48,917 nucleotides of DNA, taken from an uncultured Erysipelotrichaceae bacterium. Its GTDB lineage: Bacteria; Bacillota_I; Bacilli_A; RFN20; CAG-826. Positions 42,866 through 48,917 of the stretch are shown here, one piece after another (the first letter of the stretch is position 1; each line of letters begins with the position of its first letter). The DNA is taken from positions 1-48,917 of the forward strand of contig CADCEE010000006.1 in the NCBI GenBank assembly GCA_902800355.1. Reading direction: 5' to 3'. The notes beneath the pieces are model-generated. The model did not search any database. It saw nothing but the letters and a program-made list of their open reading frames with translations, and was not told the DNA's origin. Position numbers and translations under genes: made by a program.

Positions 42866-43864
42866 TTATTTCACTAAAGCGTCAAGTGCAGCGATGAATT
42901 TTGGAAGCTCAGCTAGAGTGGTGATTTTCGCGCCACTAGCTTGTGCATGTCCGCCTCCACCAAATTCAGTAGCGACTCCGTTAATGACATAATCTCTACT
43001 TCTAATGGAGATTCTCCAACATGGTTCTTTTGGATCGTCATCTTGAGTGATGGAACACCAAATGTTAATTCCAGTGATGTTGGAAAATAGGTTAACATTT
43101 TCTTTTCCTCTTTCGGTGGTAATCTTAAGTTCTTTTTGAATTTTAGAATCTAAGACATAATAGGCCACACCTTTAGGGGAAATTTTGTAGTTATTAAGAA
43201 TATAAGCAGTAACCGCTAAGTCGTCGATTTGTTTGACATACATTTTGGCATAAATCTCATTAAGAGAAATTTTTCTTTGGATGAGTTCGCTAGCAATAGC
43301 AAATGTGTGGGCGCTTGTAGATGAATATTGGAAGCGTCCGCTATCTCCAGCTATACCAACATAGAAATTAGAAGCGCTATCTTTACCTAATACGTATTTA
43401 TGTTTGAAATTCAATATAATTGAAACAAGTAATTCACTGGCAGCAGCCATAGTTGTATCAACGATATTATAATGAGCGAAATCTTCAACGTTTGGATGGT
43501 GGTCAACCTTGACGATGCATTCTGCTTTTTCAAATCTAGGATCAGCGATTCTGCTTTTATTAGAGACATCAACGATAATCGCTAAAAATGGTTCGTTAAA
43601 CCAGGAATCACCAATCTTATCCATTTCTGGGAAAAGTCGTGGAGTAAAGGTGACGTGATTATCACCTAAGACTTTAATATCTTTTTCTGGGAAATTTTCT
43701 TTTAGAAAATAATATAAACCCATCTGGGTTCCAAGAGCGTCAAAGTCAGGCATGATATGTCTGAAAATAGCAATCTTGTTATATTTTCTAATAGAAGCTT
43801 CGATGCCGTTAATTTGAGCTTTATATTTTTTGCCTAATGCTTTAATTTCTGGGGCTAATTTCAT
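42866..43864 (-). CDS. nrnA: bifunctional oligoribonuclease/pAp phosphatase NrnA-like DHH protein
   Basis: DHH/DHHA1 phosphoesterase that degrades nanoRNA or pAp or cyclic dinucleotides. The 332-residue protein has HIMPDFDALGT near 37-47, an isolated Asp in IIVDVSN near 98-104, the DHH in VKVDHHPN near 121-128, and the substrate-binding GGGHAQASGA near 307-316. The start at 43864 is set by AGGAGG four nt upstream; an in-frame start further upstream would overlap ackA. It is co-transcribed with ackA. Confidence 0.92.
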   Translation of the reverse strand: MKLAPEIKALGKKYKAQINGIEASIRKYNKIAIFRHIMPDFDALGTQMGLYYFLKENFPEKDIKVLGDNHVTFTPRLFPEMDKIGDSWFNEPFLAIIVDVSNKSRIADPRFEKAECIVKVDHHPNVEDFAHYNIVDTTMAAASELLVSIILNFKHKYVLGKDSASNFYVGIAGDSGRFQYSSTSAHTFAIASELIQRKISLNEIYAKMYVKQIDDLAVTAYILNNYKISPKGVAYYVLDSKIQKELKITTERGKENVNLFSNITGINIWCSITQDDDPKEPCWRISIRSRDYVINGVATEFGGGGHAQASGAKITTLAELPKFIAALDALVK

Positions 43865-43872
43865 ATATCCTC

Positions 43873-45054
43873 CTAGCAGCACATTTTATATGCATCTCGA
43901 GCAATCATCACTTCTTCGTTGGTTGGGATAACTGCTACTTTGATCTTGCTATTTGGGGTAGAAATTAAAGCTTCTTTGCCATGGATTGTGCTATTGAGTT
44001 CTTCATCAATTTCCACACCTAATGCATCTTTAATTAATTTACTTCTAGTTCTTGGTTCGTTTTCACCGATTCCAGCAGAGAAAATAATTAAATCTGCTCC
44101 ACCTAATCTCACATAATATTGACCGATGAAATCAGCTATTCTTCTATTGAAGACTTTGTTAGCTAATATAGCGTGTTCATTACCTTCTTCAACTGCTTTT
44201 AAGACATCTCTAGAATCTGGTCCAACAGTTGACATACCCGCAAAGCCGCTTTTCTTATTGAACATTTGATATACTTCTTCAGCGGATTTACCGGTGACTT
44301 TAACAACATAATTGAAAACACTTGGATCCATATCACCTGTACGTGTACCCATCATGATTCCGCCTAATGGTGTTAAACCCATTGAGGTCGCAACACATTT
44401 ACCGTCTTTGATAGCAGTGATAGAAGCACCAGAACCGATGTGACAAGAGATGATTCTCTTACCTTTAGTATCTTTTAAATACTTCTCACCTTCAATAGCG
44501 AGGTAGTTATGAGAAGTGCCATGGGCTCCATAACGTCTAATATCATATTTTTCTGTTAATTCATATGGAATAGGGAAGACATAGTCTTGTGGTTCCATAG
44601 ATTGATGAAAAGCAGTATCAAATACTGCAATCATTGGACAATTTGGTAAGACTTCTTTAAACGCTCTAAAGCAAGTTAAGTGAGCAGCGTTATGAAGTGG
44701 GGCAAGAGGAATAAGAGATTCAATCTTTTCTTCGGTGTCCTTATCAAACATTGCTGACTTAGAGAAATATTTACCGCCTTGAACGATACGGTGTCCTGCC
44801 GCAGCAATCTCATCATAAGAAGAAATAATCTTCTTTTCTAAGAGTGCATCTACAACCATCTTTGCGGCTGCAGAGTGATTTGGGAAGACAGGATAGCATT
44901 CATCTTTCTTACCATTATATTTGATTCTAAAAATACCTTCGCTCAAACCGATTTTCTCACAGTTTCCAGAGCAAAGCTCTATTTCTTCTGGCATCTCATA
45001 AAGTTTGAATTTCAAACTTGAACTACCAGAATTAATTGTTAATACTTTTGCCAT
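43873..45054 (-). CDS. ackA: acetate kinase
   Basis: Makes ATP and acetate from acetyl phosphate. The 393-residue protein has the start VLTINSGSSSLKFKLY, AVFDTAFH near 142-149, YGAHGTSH near 173-180, CHIGSGASITAI near 202-213, the GIMMGTRTGDMDPS stretch near 230-243 and SAGIGENEP near 326-334. GGAG precedes the ATG. No pta is in the window. A fermentative energy metabolism is consistent with pfkA and ackA. Confidence 0.97.
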   Translation of the reverse strand: MAKVLTINSGSSSLKFKLYEMPEEIELCSGNCEKIGLSEGIFRIKYNGKKDECYPVFPNHSAAAKMVVDALLEKKIISSYDEIAAAGHRIVQGGKYFSKSAMFDKDTEEKIESLIPLAPLHNAAHLTCFRAFKEVLPNCPMIAVFDTAFHQSMEPQDYVFPIPYELTEKYDIRRYGAHGTSHNYLAIEGEKYLKDTKGKRIISCHIGSGASITAIKDGKCVATSMGLTPLGGIMMGTRTGDMDPSVFNYVVKVTGKSAEEVYQMFNKKSGFAGMSTVGPDSRDVLKAVEEGNEHAILANKVFNRRIADFIGQYYVRLGGADLIIFSAGIGENEPRTRSKLIKDALGVEIDEELNSTIHGKEALISTPNSKIKVAVIPTNEEVMIARDAYKMCC

Positions 45055-45080
45055 AATTGACTCCTTTAAAATTCGTAAAT

Positions 45081-45109
45081 ATTATCTCATAAGTTCAATA
45101 TAATTGAAA
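45081..45109 (-). promoter_or_regulatory. ackA promoter with palindrome
   Basis: Minus-strand TTTCAA (plus 45104-45109), 17-bp spacer, GATAAT (plus 45081-45086). A 15-bp palindrome TTCAAT-ATA-ATTGAA at 45094-45108 covers the -35 and spacer; it may be an operator shared with the divergent gene. Confidence 0.55.
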
Positions 45110-45138
45110 ATAAAAGAATAAAAAGATAATTCAAAAAC

Positions 45139-45147
45139 TGGTATGAT
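45139..45147 (+). promoter_or_regulatory. extended -10 promoter of the tyrosine phosphatase (leaderless)
   Basis: TGG followed by TATGAT at 45142-45147 forms an extended -10 box. The ATG at 45155 is 7 nt downstream. The earlier in-frame ATG at 45143 lies inside the -10 box and cannot be transcribed from this promoter. Confidence 0.65.
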
Positions 45148-45154
45148 ATTAAAT

Positions 45155-45928
45155 ATGAAAAAAATTGACTTATCGTATCAAAAGAATGTCAGAGACCTCG
45201 GTGGTATGGTCGGATTTAACGGAAAGAAGGTTAAAGAAGGACGAATCTATCGCGGTGGATTTCTTGGTCGAGTCAGTCAAAAAGATATTGAAACTATTAA
45301 CTCTTTACATCTCACTGATATTGTTGATTTCCGCGGGGAAGATGAATTTGTTTCTCGTCCAGATTATCGTTTTGACGGGGTGACTTATCATAACATCCCA
45401 TCAATGAAAGCGGACGTCAAAAAAGAGGACAGCAAAACAGAAGATAGCAATTTATTATGGTTTTTAGGAGATAGCACAGATGGCTTCGCCCATATGTATA
45501 ATCTATATCCGGAACTTTTAACTCACGATATTGGAATTAATGCTTTAAAAAAGTTCTTTGAACTTTTAGTTAGTAAAGATAATGGAGTGTTTTATTATCA
45601 CTGTTCTCAAGGAAAAGATCGAGCAGGCTTAGCTTCTTATCTACTTGAGATTGCTTTAGGGGTCTCAGAAACTGACGCTAGAGAAGATTATTTGCTTACT
45701 AACGAAGCCATGGAAATCAAGATTAAAAATCTTAAATATATGTTAAAAAATGAGCCTTTTTATAATGAAGTTTATGAAAAAGCATTAGAGGAAGTATTTT
45801 CCGCAAAAGAAGAATATCTAGATCACGCTTTAGAAACAGTTAAAGCAATATATGGCACATTAGAAAATTATTTAATTGATGTATTAAAAGTTGATGTCGA
45901 GAAGTTACGCGCATTATATTTAGAATAA
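45155..45928 (+). CDS. protein tyrosine phosphatase, Y_phosphatase3 type
   Basis: The 257-residue protein has the family opening NVRDLGG near 11-17, GRIYRGG near 32-38, LTDIVDFRGEDE near 57-68, and the P-loop HCSQGKDRAG (CX5R) near 149-158, with the general-acid region upstream. Dual-specificity or lipid phosphatase activity is possible in this family. The start at 45155 is chosen because of the promoter. It precedes a dUTPase-like gene by 15 bp. Confidence 0.9.
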   Translation: MKKIDLSYQKNVRDLGGMVGFNGKKVKEGRIYRGGFLGRVSQKDIETINSLHLTDIVDFRGEDEFVSRPDYRFDGVTYHNIPSMKADVKKEDSKTEDSNLLWFLGDSTDGFAHMYNLYPELLTHDIGINALKKFFELLVSKDNGVFYYHCSQGKDRAGLASYLLEIALGVSETDAREDYLLTNEAMEIKIKNLKYMLKNEPFYNEVYEKALEEVFSAKEEYLDHALETVKAIYGTLENYLIDVLKVDVEKLRALYLE

Positions 45929-45943
45929 TAGAAGGAACAATTT

Positions 45944-46435
45944 ATGATTTGTGTACTTAAAGAAATGTATCAAAAGCAATTAGAGTTAGATAACGAAATT
46001 GCTAATAATCACCATATATCTTACGAAGAAACTAAAGATAAAAGGCTTTTAGCCTTACTTGTGGAACTAGGTGAATTTGCTAACGCTACTAGAACTTTTA
46101 AATTCTGGTCATTTAAACCAAGTGAATCTAAAGAAAGAGTGTTAGACGAATTCGCAGATGGACTCCATTTTCTATTATCGCTTGGACTTGCTTATAAATA
46201 TGAAGTTGATTCTATTGAAGTTGATAATGTAGAAGCAGACTTAACTACTGTTATCTTAAATAGTTATCACTATATCAATGAATTCTATATTGATAGAAGC
46301 TTTGTGAAATATGTGAAAATGTTTGAAAGTTATTTAAAAATCCTAGCATCGCTAGGATATTCATGGTCTGATGCTTATGATGCCTACTTCTTAAAATTAG
46401 AAGAGAATCATCATCGACAGGAAACTAATTATTAA
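45944..46435 (+). CDS. dimeric dUTPase-like all-alpha NTP pyrophosphohydrolase
   Basis: The 163-residue protein belongs to the dUTPase_2/MazG-like helical fold: LALLVELGEFANATRTFKFW near 35-54 carries the ExxE metal pair and the uracil-type pocket, and VLDEFADGLHFLLSLG near 66-81 the second ExxD pair. It would clean dUTP from the pool, which fits the nearby base-excision enzyme MutM. AAGGAA precedes the ATG. It overlaps the convergent DUF523 gene by 4 bp. Confidence 0.88.
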   Translation: MICVLKEMYQKQLELDNEIANNHHISYEETKDKRLLALLVELGEFANATRTFKFWSFKPSESKERVLDEFADGLHFLLSLGLAYKYEVDSIEVDNVEADLTTVILNSYHYINEFYIDRSFVKYVKMFESYLKILASLGYSWSDAYDAYFLKLEENHHRQETNY

Positions 46436-46863
46436 AGAAGAGTTTCAATTTCGTCTTCAGAAATAACTTTGATTCCGTTTTGAGTTAATAGGGATGCGGT
46501 GATACCCATCCCTTTTATTTTTCTCCCGTTAAAATGTCCATCGTGGATTTGATGAACTCCACAGGCAGGAGAGCCGTCTTTTAAAATAGCGATTTTGATA
46601 TTACAGTATTTGCAGATATTTAAAGCAAGTTCCGCACCAGCTTTATAGTTTTTTGTGACATCTATTCCTTCAGAATTGATAACTTTATCCTTGATAATTT
46701 CACTTGGTTTACGAGGAGTTTTAAGTCCACCTTCAACTTCACTACAAAAAGGAACAAGCTCATATTTTTGAAGTAATTCTTTGATTAAAGGATGATAGTT
46801 ACTTTTCCCATCATATCTAGTTTTATCACCAACTAAACAAGCACTAATCAAGATTTTTTCCAT
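46432..46863 (-). CDS. DUF523 family protein
   Basis: A 143-residue protein with the DUF523 pattern: ILISACLVGDKTRYDGKSNYH at 4-24, PFCSEVEGGLKTPRKPSE near 38-55, and the cysteines of ICKYCNIK near 86-93 and SPACGVHQIHDG near 100-111. The function of the family is not established; conserved cysteines suggest metal or redox chemistry. The start at 46863 is chosen because the family N-terminus begins there; the upstream in-frame codons overlap the promoter. Confidence 0.85.
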   Translation of the reverse strand: MEKILISACLVGDKTRYDGKSNYHPLIKELLQKYELVPFCSEVEGGLKTPRKPSEIIKDKVINSEGIDVTKNYKAGAELALNICKYCNIKIAILKDGSPACGVHQIHDGHFNGRKIKGMGITASLLTQNGIKVISEDEIETLL

Positions 46864-46873
46864 AACGGTTATT

Positions 46874-46910
46874 ATTTTATATTTCTTATAATTCACTTAC
46901 AAGGTATAAT
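46874..46910. promoter_or_regulatory. interlocked divergent promoters (DUF523 and metallopeptidase)
   Basis: Minus strand: TTGTAA (plus 46897-46902), 17 bp, TAAAAT (46874-46879), 10 nt before the DUF523 ATG. Plus strand: TATAAT at 46905-46910, 6 nt before the ATG at 46917. Both sit in 53 bp and cannot be occupied together. Neither gene has a Shine-Dalgarno. Confidence 0.65.
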
Positions 46911-46916
46911 TAGCCC

Positions 46917-47555
46917 ATGACAAATTTCTTTTACAAAGTAAATGATATCGAATATGAAGTGGAAGTGATCTATAAAAGGATTAAAAATGTCCATTATCGT
47001 TTTAAAGATAATAAATTTGTCGTGACTTGCAATAGATGGACCACCAAACATTTTATAGTTAAGGGTTTAGATAAATTTGCGGAGAAGTTAATTAAAACTA
47101 GTGTTAAAGAATCTCCAATAAACGATAAATATATTTACTTATTTGGCTATAAATATGATTTATCATATCCAGGGAAAATATCGATATCTAATTATCCAGA
47201 AATTATTTATAATTCTCTTGATGAGCTTAAAAAGAAATTAAAACCAATTTTCACTAAAATTATTACTGAAAGAGTAAAGTATTATGAATCATTAATGAAT
47301 CTTCCATCTTATAAAGTAGGAGTTAGAAAAATGAAGTCTAGATATGGAAGTAATTCTAGATACACCAAACATTTGAATTTTGCTTTCTCGCTTATTCATT
47401 ATTCTATGCCTATTATTGATTCAGTTGTGGTTCATGAACTCGCCCATATCTTAGTTTATGACCATTCTAAAAAGTTCTATGATGTAGTATATAAATATTG
47501 TCCAAATTATGATGCCTATCGTAAAATGTTAATTAAAGGAATTTACCATGATTAA
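46917..47555 (+). CDS. YgjP-like (DUF45/WLM) zinc metallopeptidase
   Basis: A 212-residue protein with the DUF45 layout: a basic beta-rich N-terminus (YKRIKNVHYRFKDNKFVV near 16-33), the KMKSRYGSNSR region near 138-148 and the zinc site HELAHILVYDHSKKF near 174-188 (HExxH plus a third histidine). Substrate unknown; E. coli YgjP has been reported to hydrolyse UTP. It appears leaderless. Its end overlaps the next gene by 8 bp. Confidence 0.88.
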   Translation: MTNFFYKVNDIEYEVEVIYKRIKNVHYRFKDNKFVVTCNRWTTKHFIVKGLDKFAEKLIKTSVKESPINDKYIYLFGYKYDLSYPGKISISNYPEIIYNSLDELKKKLKPIFTKIITERVKYYESLMNLPSYKVGVRKMKSRYGSNSRYTKHLNFAFSLIHYSMPIIDSVVVHELAHILVYDHSKKFYDVVYKYCPNYDAYRKMLIKGIYHD

Positions 47556-48264
47556 AGTGATCACTTCTAAAAACAATGAAAGAGTGAAATTTGCTTGCTC
47601 TTTAAAAGAAAATAAAAACCGTAAAATTCATAAAATGTTTTTAGCGGAGACTTTTAAGTCTTTACAGATGGCGTTAGCAAATAATTTAGTCGTGGAAATT
47701 TTTGCGTTAGAATATGTTGACGCTCCTAGTGAGATACCTCAAAATCTAGTTAGTGAGGATGTATTAAAAAAGTTATCAAGTAATGTAAATCCTGAAGGCG
47801 TAGTTTTCATTGCTAAAATGCCGGAATATCAGGTTAATAATCCATCTAAAGTTTTATATCTAGATGATATTTCTGATCCAGGCAATATGGGGACACTAAT
47901 TAGAACCGCTTTAGCTTTTGATTATGACTTAGTTGTGACAAGTGAAAACTCTGTCTCTTTTTATAATGAAAAAGTTATTAATTCTTCTAAAGGCGCAATA
48001 TTCCAAATTCCTGTAGTTGTTGGAAAGCTTGTAGACTTTGTTGGAACTCATGAGATATTAGTAACTAACTTATCTAAAAAAGCAATCGACTTTAACTCTA
48101 TCAAAATAGCAGATAAATTTGTTCTTGTATTAGGCAACGAATCGCACGGCGTAAGTAAAGAAACTATTAAGTTGGCGTCGAAAGAAATTGTCATTCCAAT
48201 TAAGAACATTGATTCCCTTAATGTGGCAATAGCAGGCGGCATCTTAATGAATAAAATTCATTAA
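47548..48264 (+). CDS. TrmH/SpoU-family RNA 2'-O-methyltransferase
   Basis: The 238-residue SPOUT protein has an N-terminal substrate-binding region (VITSKNNERVKFACSL) and the knotted SAM domain: LYLDDISDPGNMGTLIRTA near 107-125 (motif 1), VLGNESHGVS near 194-203 (motif 2) and IPIKNIDSLNVAIAGGILM near 217-235 (motif 3). The position just before pheS matches the ysgA-pheST order of Firmicutes; the modified RNA site is unknown. The start overlaps the peptidase stop. Confidence 0.92.
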   Translation: MIKVITSKNNERVKFACSLKENKNRKIHKMFLAETFKSLQMALANNLVVEIFALEYVDAPSEIPQNLVSEDVLKKLSSNVNPEGVVFIAKMPEYQVNNPSKVLYLDDISDPGNMGTLIRTALAFDYDLVVTSENSVSFYNEKVINSSKGAIFQIPVVVGKLVDFVGTHEILVTNLSKKAIDFNSIKIADKFVLVLGNESHGVSKETIKLASKEIVIPIKNIDSLNVAIAGGILMNKIH

Positions 48265-48265
48265 T

Positions 48266-48291
48266 ATAGACCACTAAAGTGGTCTTTTTTA
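48266..48291 (+). terminator. terminator after the SpoU methyltransferase gene
   Basis: Stem AGACCACT/AGTGGTCT at about 48268-48285 followed by a T run. Confidence 0.88.
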
Positions 48292-48321
48292 TATATAAAT
48301 AAAAGAATTACTGAAATATAA

Positions 48322-48350
48322 TTTCAAAGTATCTTTTTTAGTGTTATACT
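48322..48350 (+). promoter_or_regulatory. pheS promoter
   Basis: TTTCAA at 48322-48327, 17 bp, TATACT at 48345-48350 preceded by TGT (extended -10). The leader is about 26 nt, too short for a T-box. Confidence 0.65.
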
Positions 48351-48382
48351 TTATGCGATTTAAATAGTAGGAAATATTAGCT

Positions 48383-48917
48383 ATGGACAATGAAAAAGAA
48401 AAAATAAGTATTGGCGAAGTATATTCTGAAGCGATGAAGGATATTAAAAGTGTCCTTGGTTTAGATAAACTTCAAGAATTAAAAGTTAAATACCTCGCCA
48501 AAAAGAGCATTTTAATGACTCTTTTATCGGGGCTTGGTGCCCTTCCACCAGAAGAAAGAAAAGAAGCTGGTCAGAAACTTAATCAAACTCGTAATGATAT
48601 TACGAAATTGATTGAAGAAAAAGAAAGTGAACTCCGTAAAGAAGAACTCGAAAAGAAACTCCAAAGTGAGCAAATTGATATTTCTTTACCTGCCAAAAAT
48701 ATGGATGTTGGTGGAGTTAATCCTTTCTATGTCGTCAAAGACGAAATTACCGATATTTTCTTAAATATGGGATTTGAAGTCGCTGATGGACCAGAAGTGG
48801 AAACTGATTTATTTAATTTTGAACTTTTAAATATTCCTAAAGATCATCCTGCTCGAGACATGCAAGATACTTTCTATATTTCCGAAAATGTTTTATTAAG
48901 AACTCATACTTCTCCTG
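48383..48917 (+). CDS. pheS: phenylalanyl-tRNA synthetase alpha subunit (5' part)
   Basis: Partial: the window ends after 178 codons. Residues 1-90 form the charged N-terminal coiled coil that grips tRNA-Phe; then DVGGVNPFYVVKDEI near 112-126, GFEVADGPEVETDLFNF near 133-149, LNIPKDHPARDMQDTFYI near 152-169 and LLRTHTSP at the end, all PheRS alpha catalytic-domain motifs. A weak AGGA lies before the ATG. pheT is expected downstream. Confidence 0.95.
   Translation, partial: MDNEKEKISIGEVYSEAMKDIKSVLGLDKLQELKVKYLAKKSILMTLLSGLGALPPEERKEAGQKLNQTRNDITKLIEEKESELRKEELEKKLQSEQIDISLPAKNMDVGGVNPFYVVKDEITDIFLNMGFEVADGPEVETDLFNFELLNIPKDHPARDMQDTFYISENVLLRTHTSP

Noticed and set aside
1-48917. Mycoplasma genetic code (TGA as tryptophan)
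   Set aside because: TGA ends coaX and trmB at clean ATGA overlaps with the next genes, and tryptophans at conserved positions are TGG.
1-48917. Mobile elements, CRISPR arrays, toxin-antitoxin or defence islands
   Set aside because: No transposase, integrase, regularly spaced direct repeats or recognisable defence domains were seen; gene order is that of a core chromosome.

Overview
The window is an AT-rich bacterial chromosome segment with dense, short-spaced operons and Firmicutes-type gene order: gmk-priA-rsmB-rlmN-prpC-prkC-rsgA-rpe, rpsD/tyrS, ezrA-nifS-thiI, infC-rpmI-rplT, thrS, dnaB-dnaI, polA-mutM-coaE, and a TrmH-family gene before pheS. TGA is used as a stop (coaX at 18677-18679, trmB at 20656-20658), which argues against the Mycoplasma code. 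EzrA, DnaB/DnaI and a GlgC/GlgD pair, together with shortened or stripped-down proteins, suggest an uncultured, genome-reduced member of the Bacilli near the Mollicutes (RF39/Izemoplasma-like). That placement is inference. There are no tRNA or rRNA genes, insertion sequences, prophage genes or CRISPR arrays.

Layout. 1-10.9 kb: rqcH on the minus strand, then a plus-strand housekeeping run from gmk to rpe. 10.9-11.7 kb: rpmB and a small membrane protein, minus strand. 11.8-22.8 kb: a long plus-strand run with glycogen synthesis (glgC-glgD-glgA), leuS, coaX, pepV, trmB, a YtpR-like gene, a nicotinate phosphoribosyltransferase and a lipoprotein. 22.8-24.8 kb: tyrS and rpsD, minus. 25.2-29.2 kb: ezrA-nifS-thiI, plus. 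29.2-33.3 kb: pfkA-thrS-infC-rpmI-rplT, minus. 33.3-35.8 kb: dnaB-dnaI, plus. 35.7-42.8 kb: dnaE-polA-mutM/coaE, minus. 42.9-45.1 kb: ackA-nrnA, minus. 45.1-48.9 kb: a tyrosine phosphatase, dUTPase, DUF523 protein (minus), metallopeptidase, SpoU methyltransferase and the start of pheS.

Most notable points. (1) Several operon heads appear leaderless: the -10 box lies 6-8 nt before the ATG and no Shine-Dalgarno is present. (2) The rsmB-position gene keeps the family fold but has lost the SAM loop and both catalytic cysteines. (3) MutM and dephospho-CoA kinase are fused in one 470-residue protein. (4) The divergent pfkA/dnaB control region carries two inverted pairs of DnaA boxes, each just upstream of one promoter. 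(5) infC appears to start at AUC behind an attenuator with a matching antiterminator strand, and rpsD has a structured leader. (6) The PrkC homologue is a soluble non-RD kinase without PASTA domains. (7) ThrRS lacks most of its TGS domain. No entirely new multi-gene system was recognised; the novelty is in regulation and protein degeneration or fusion.
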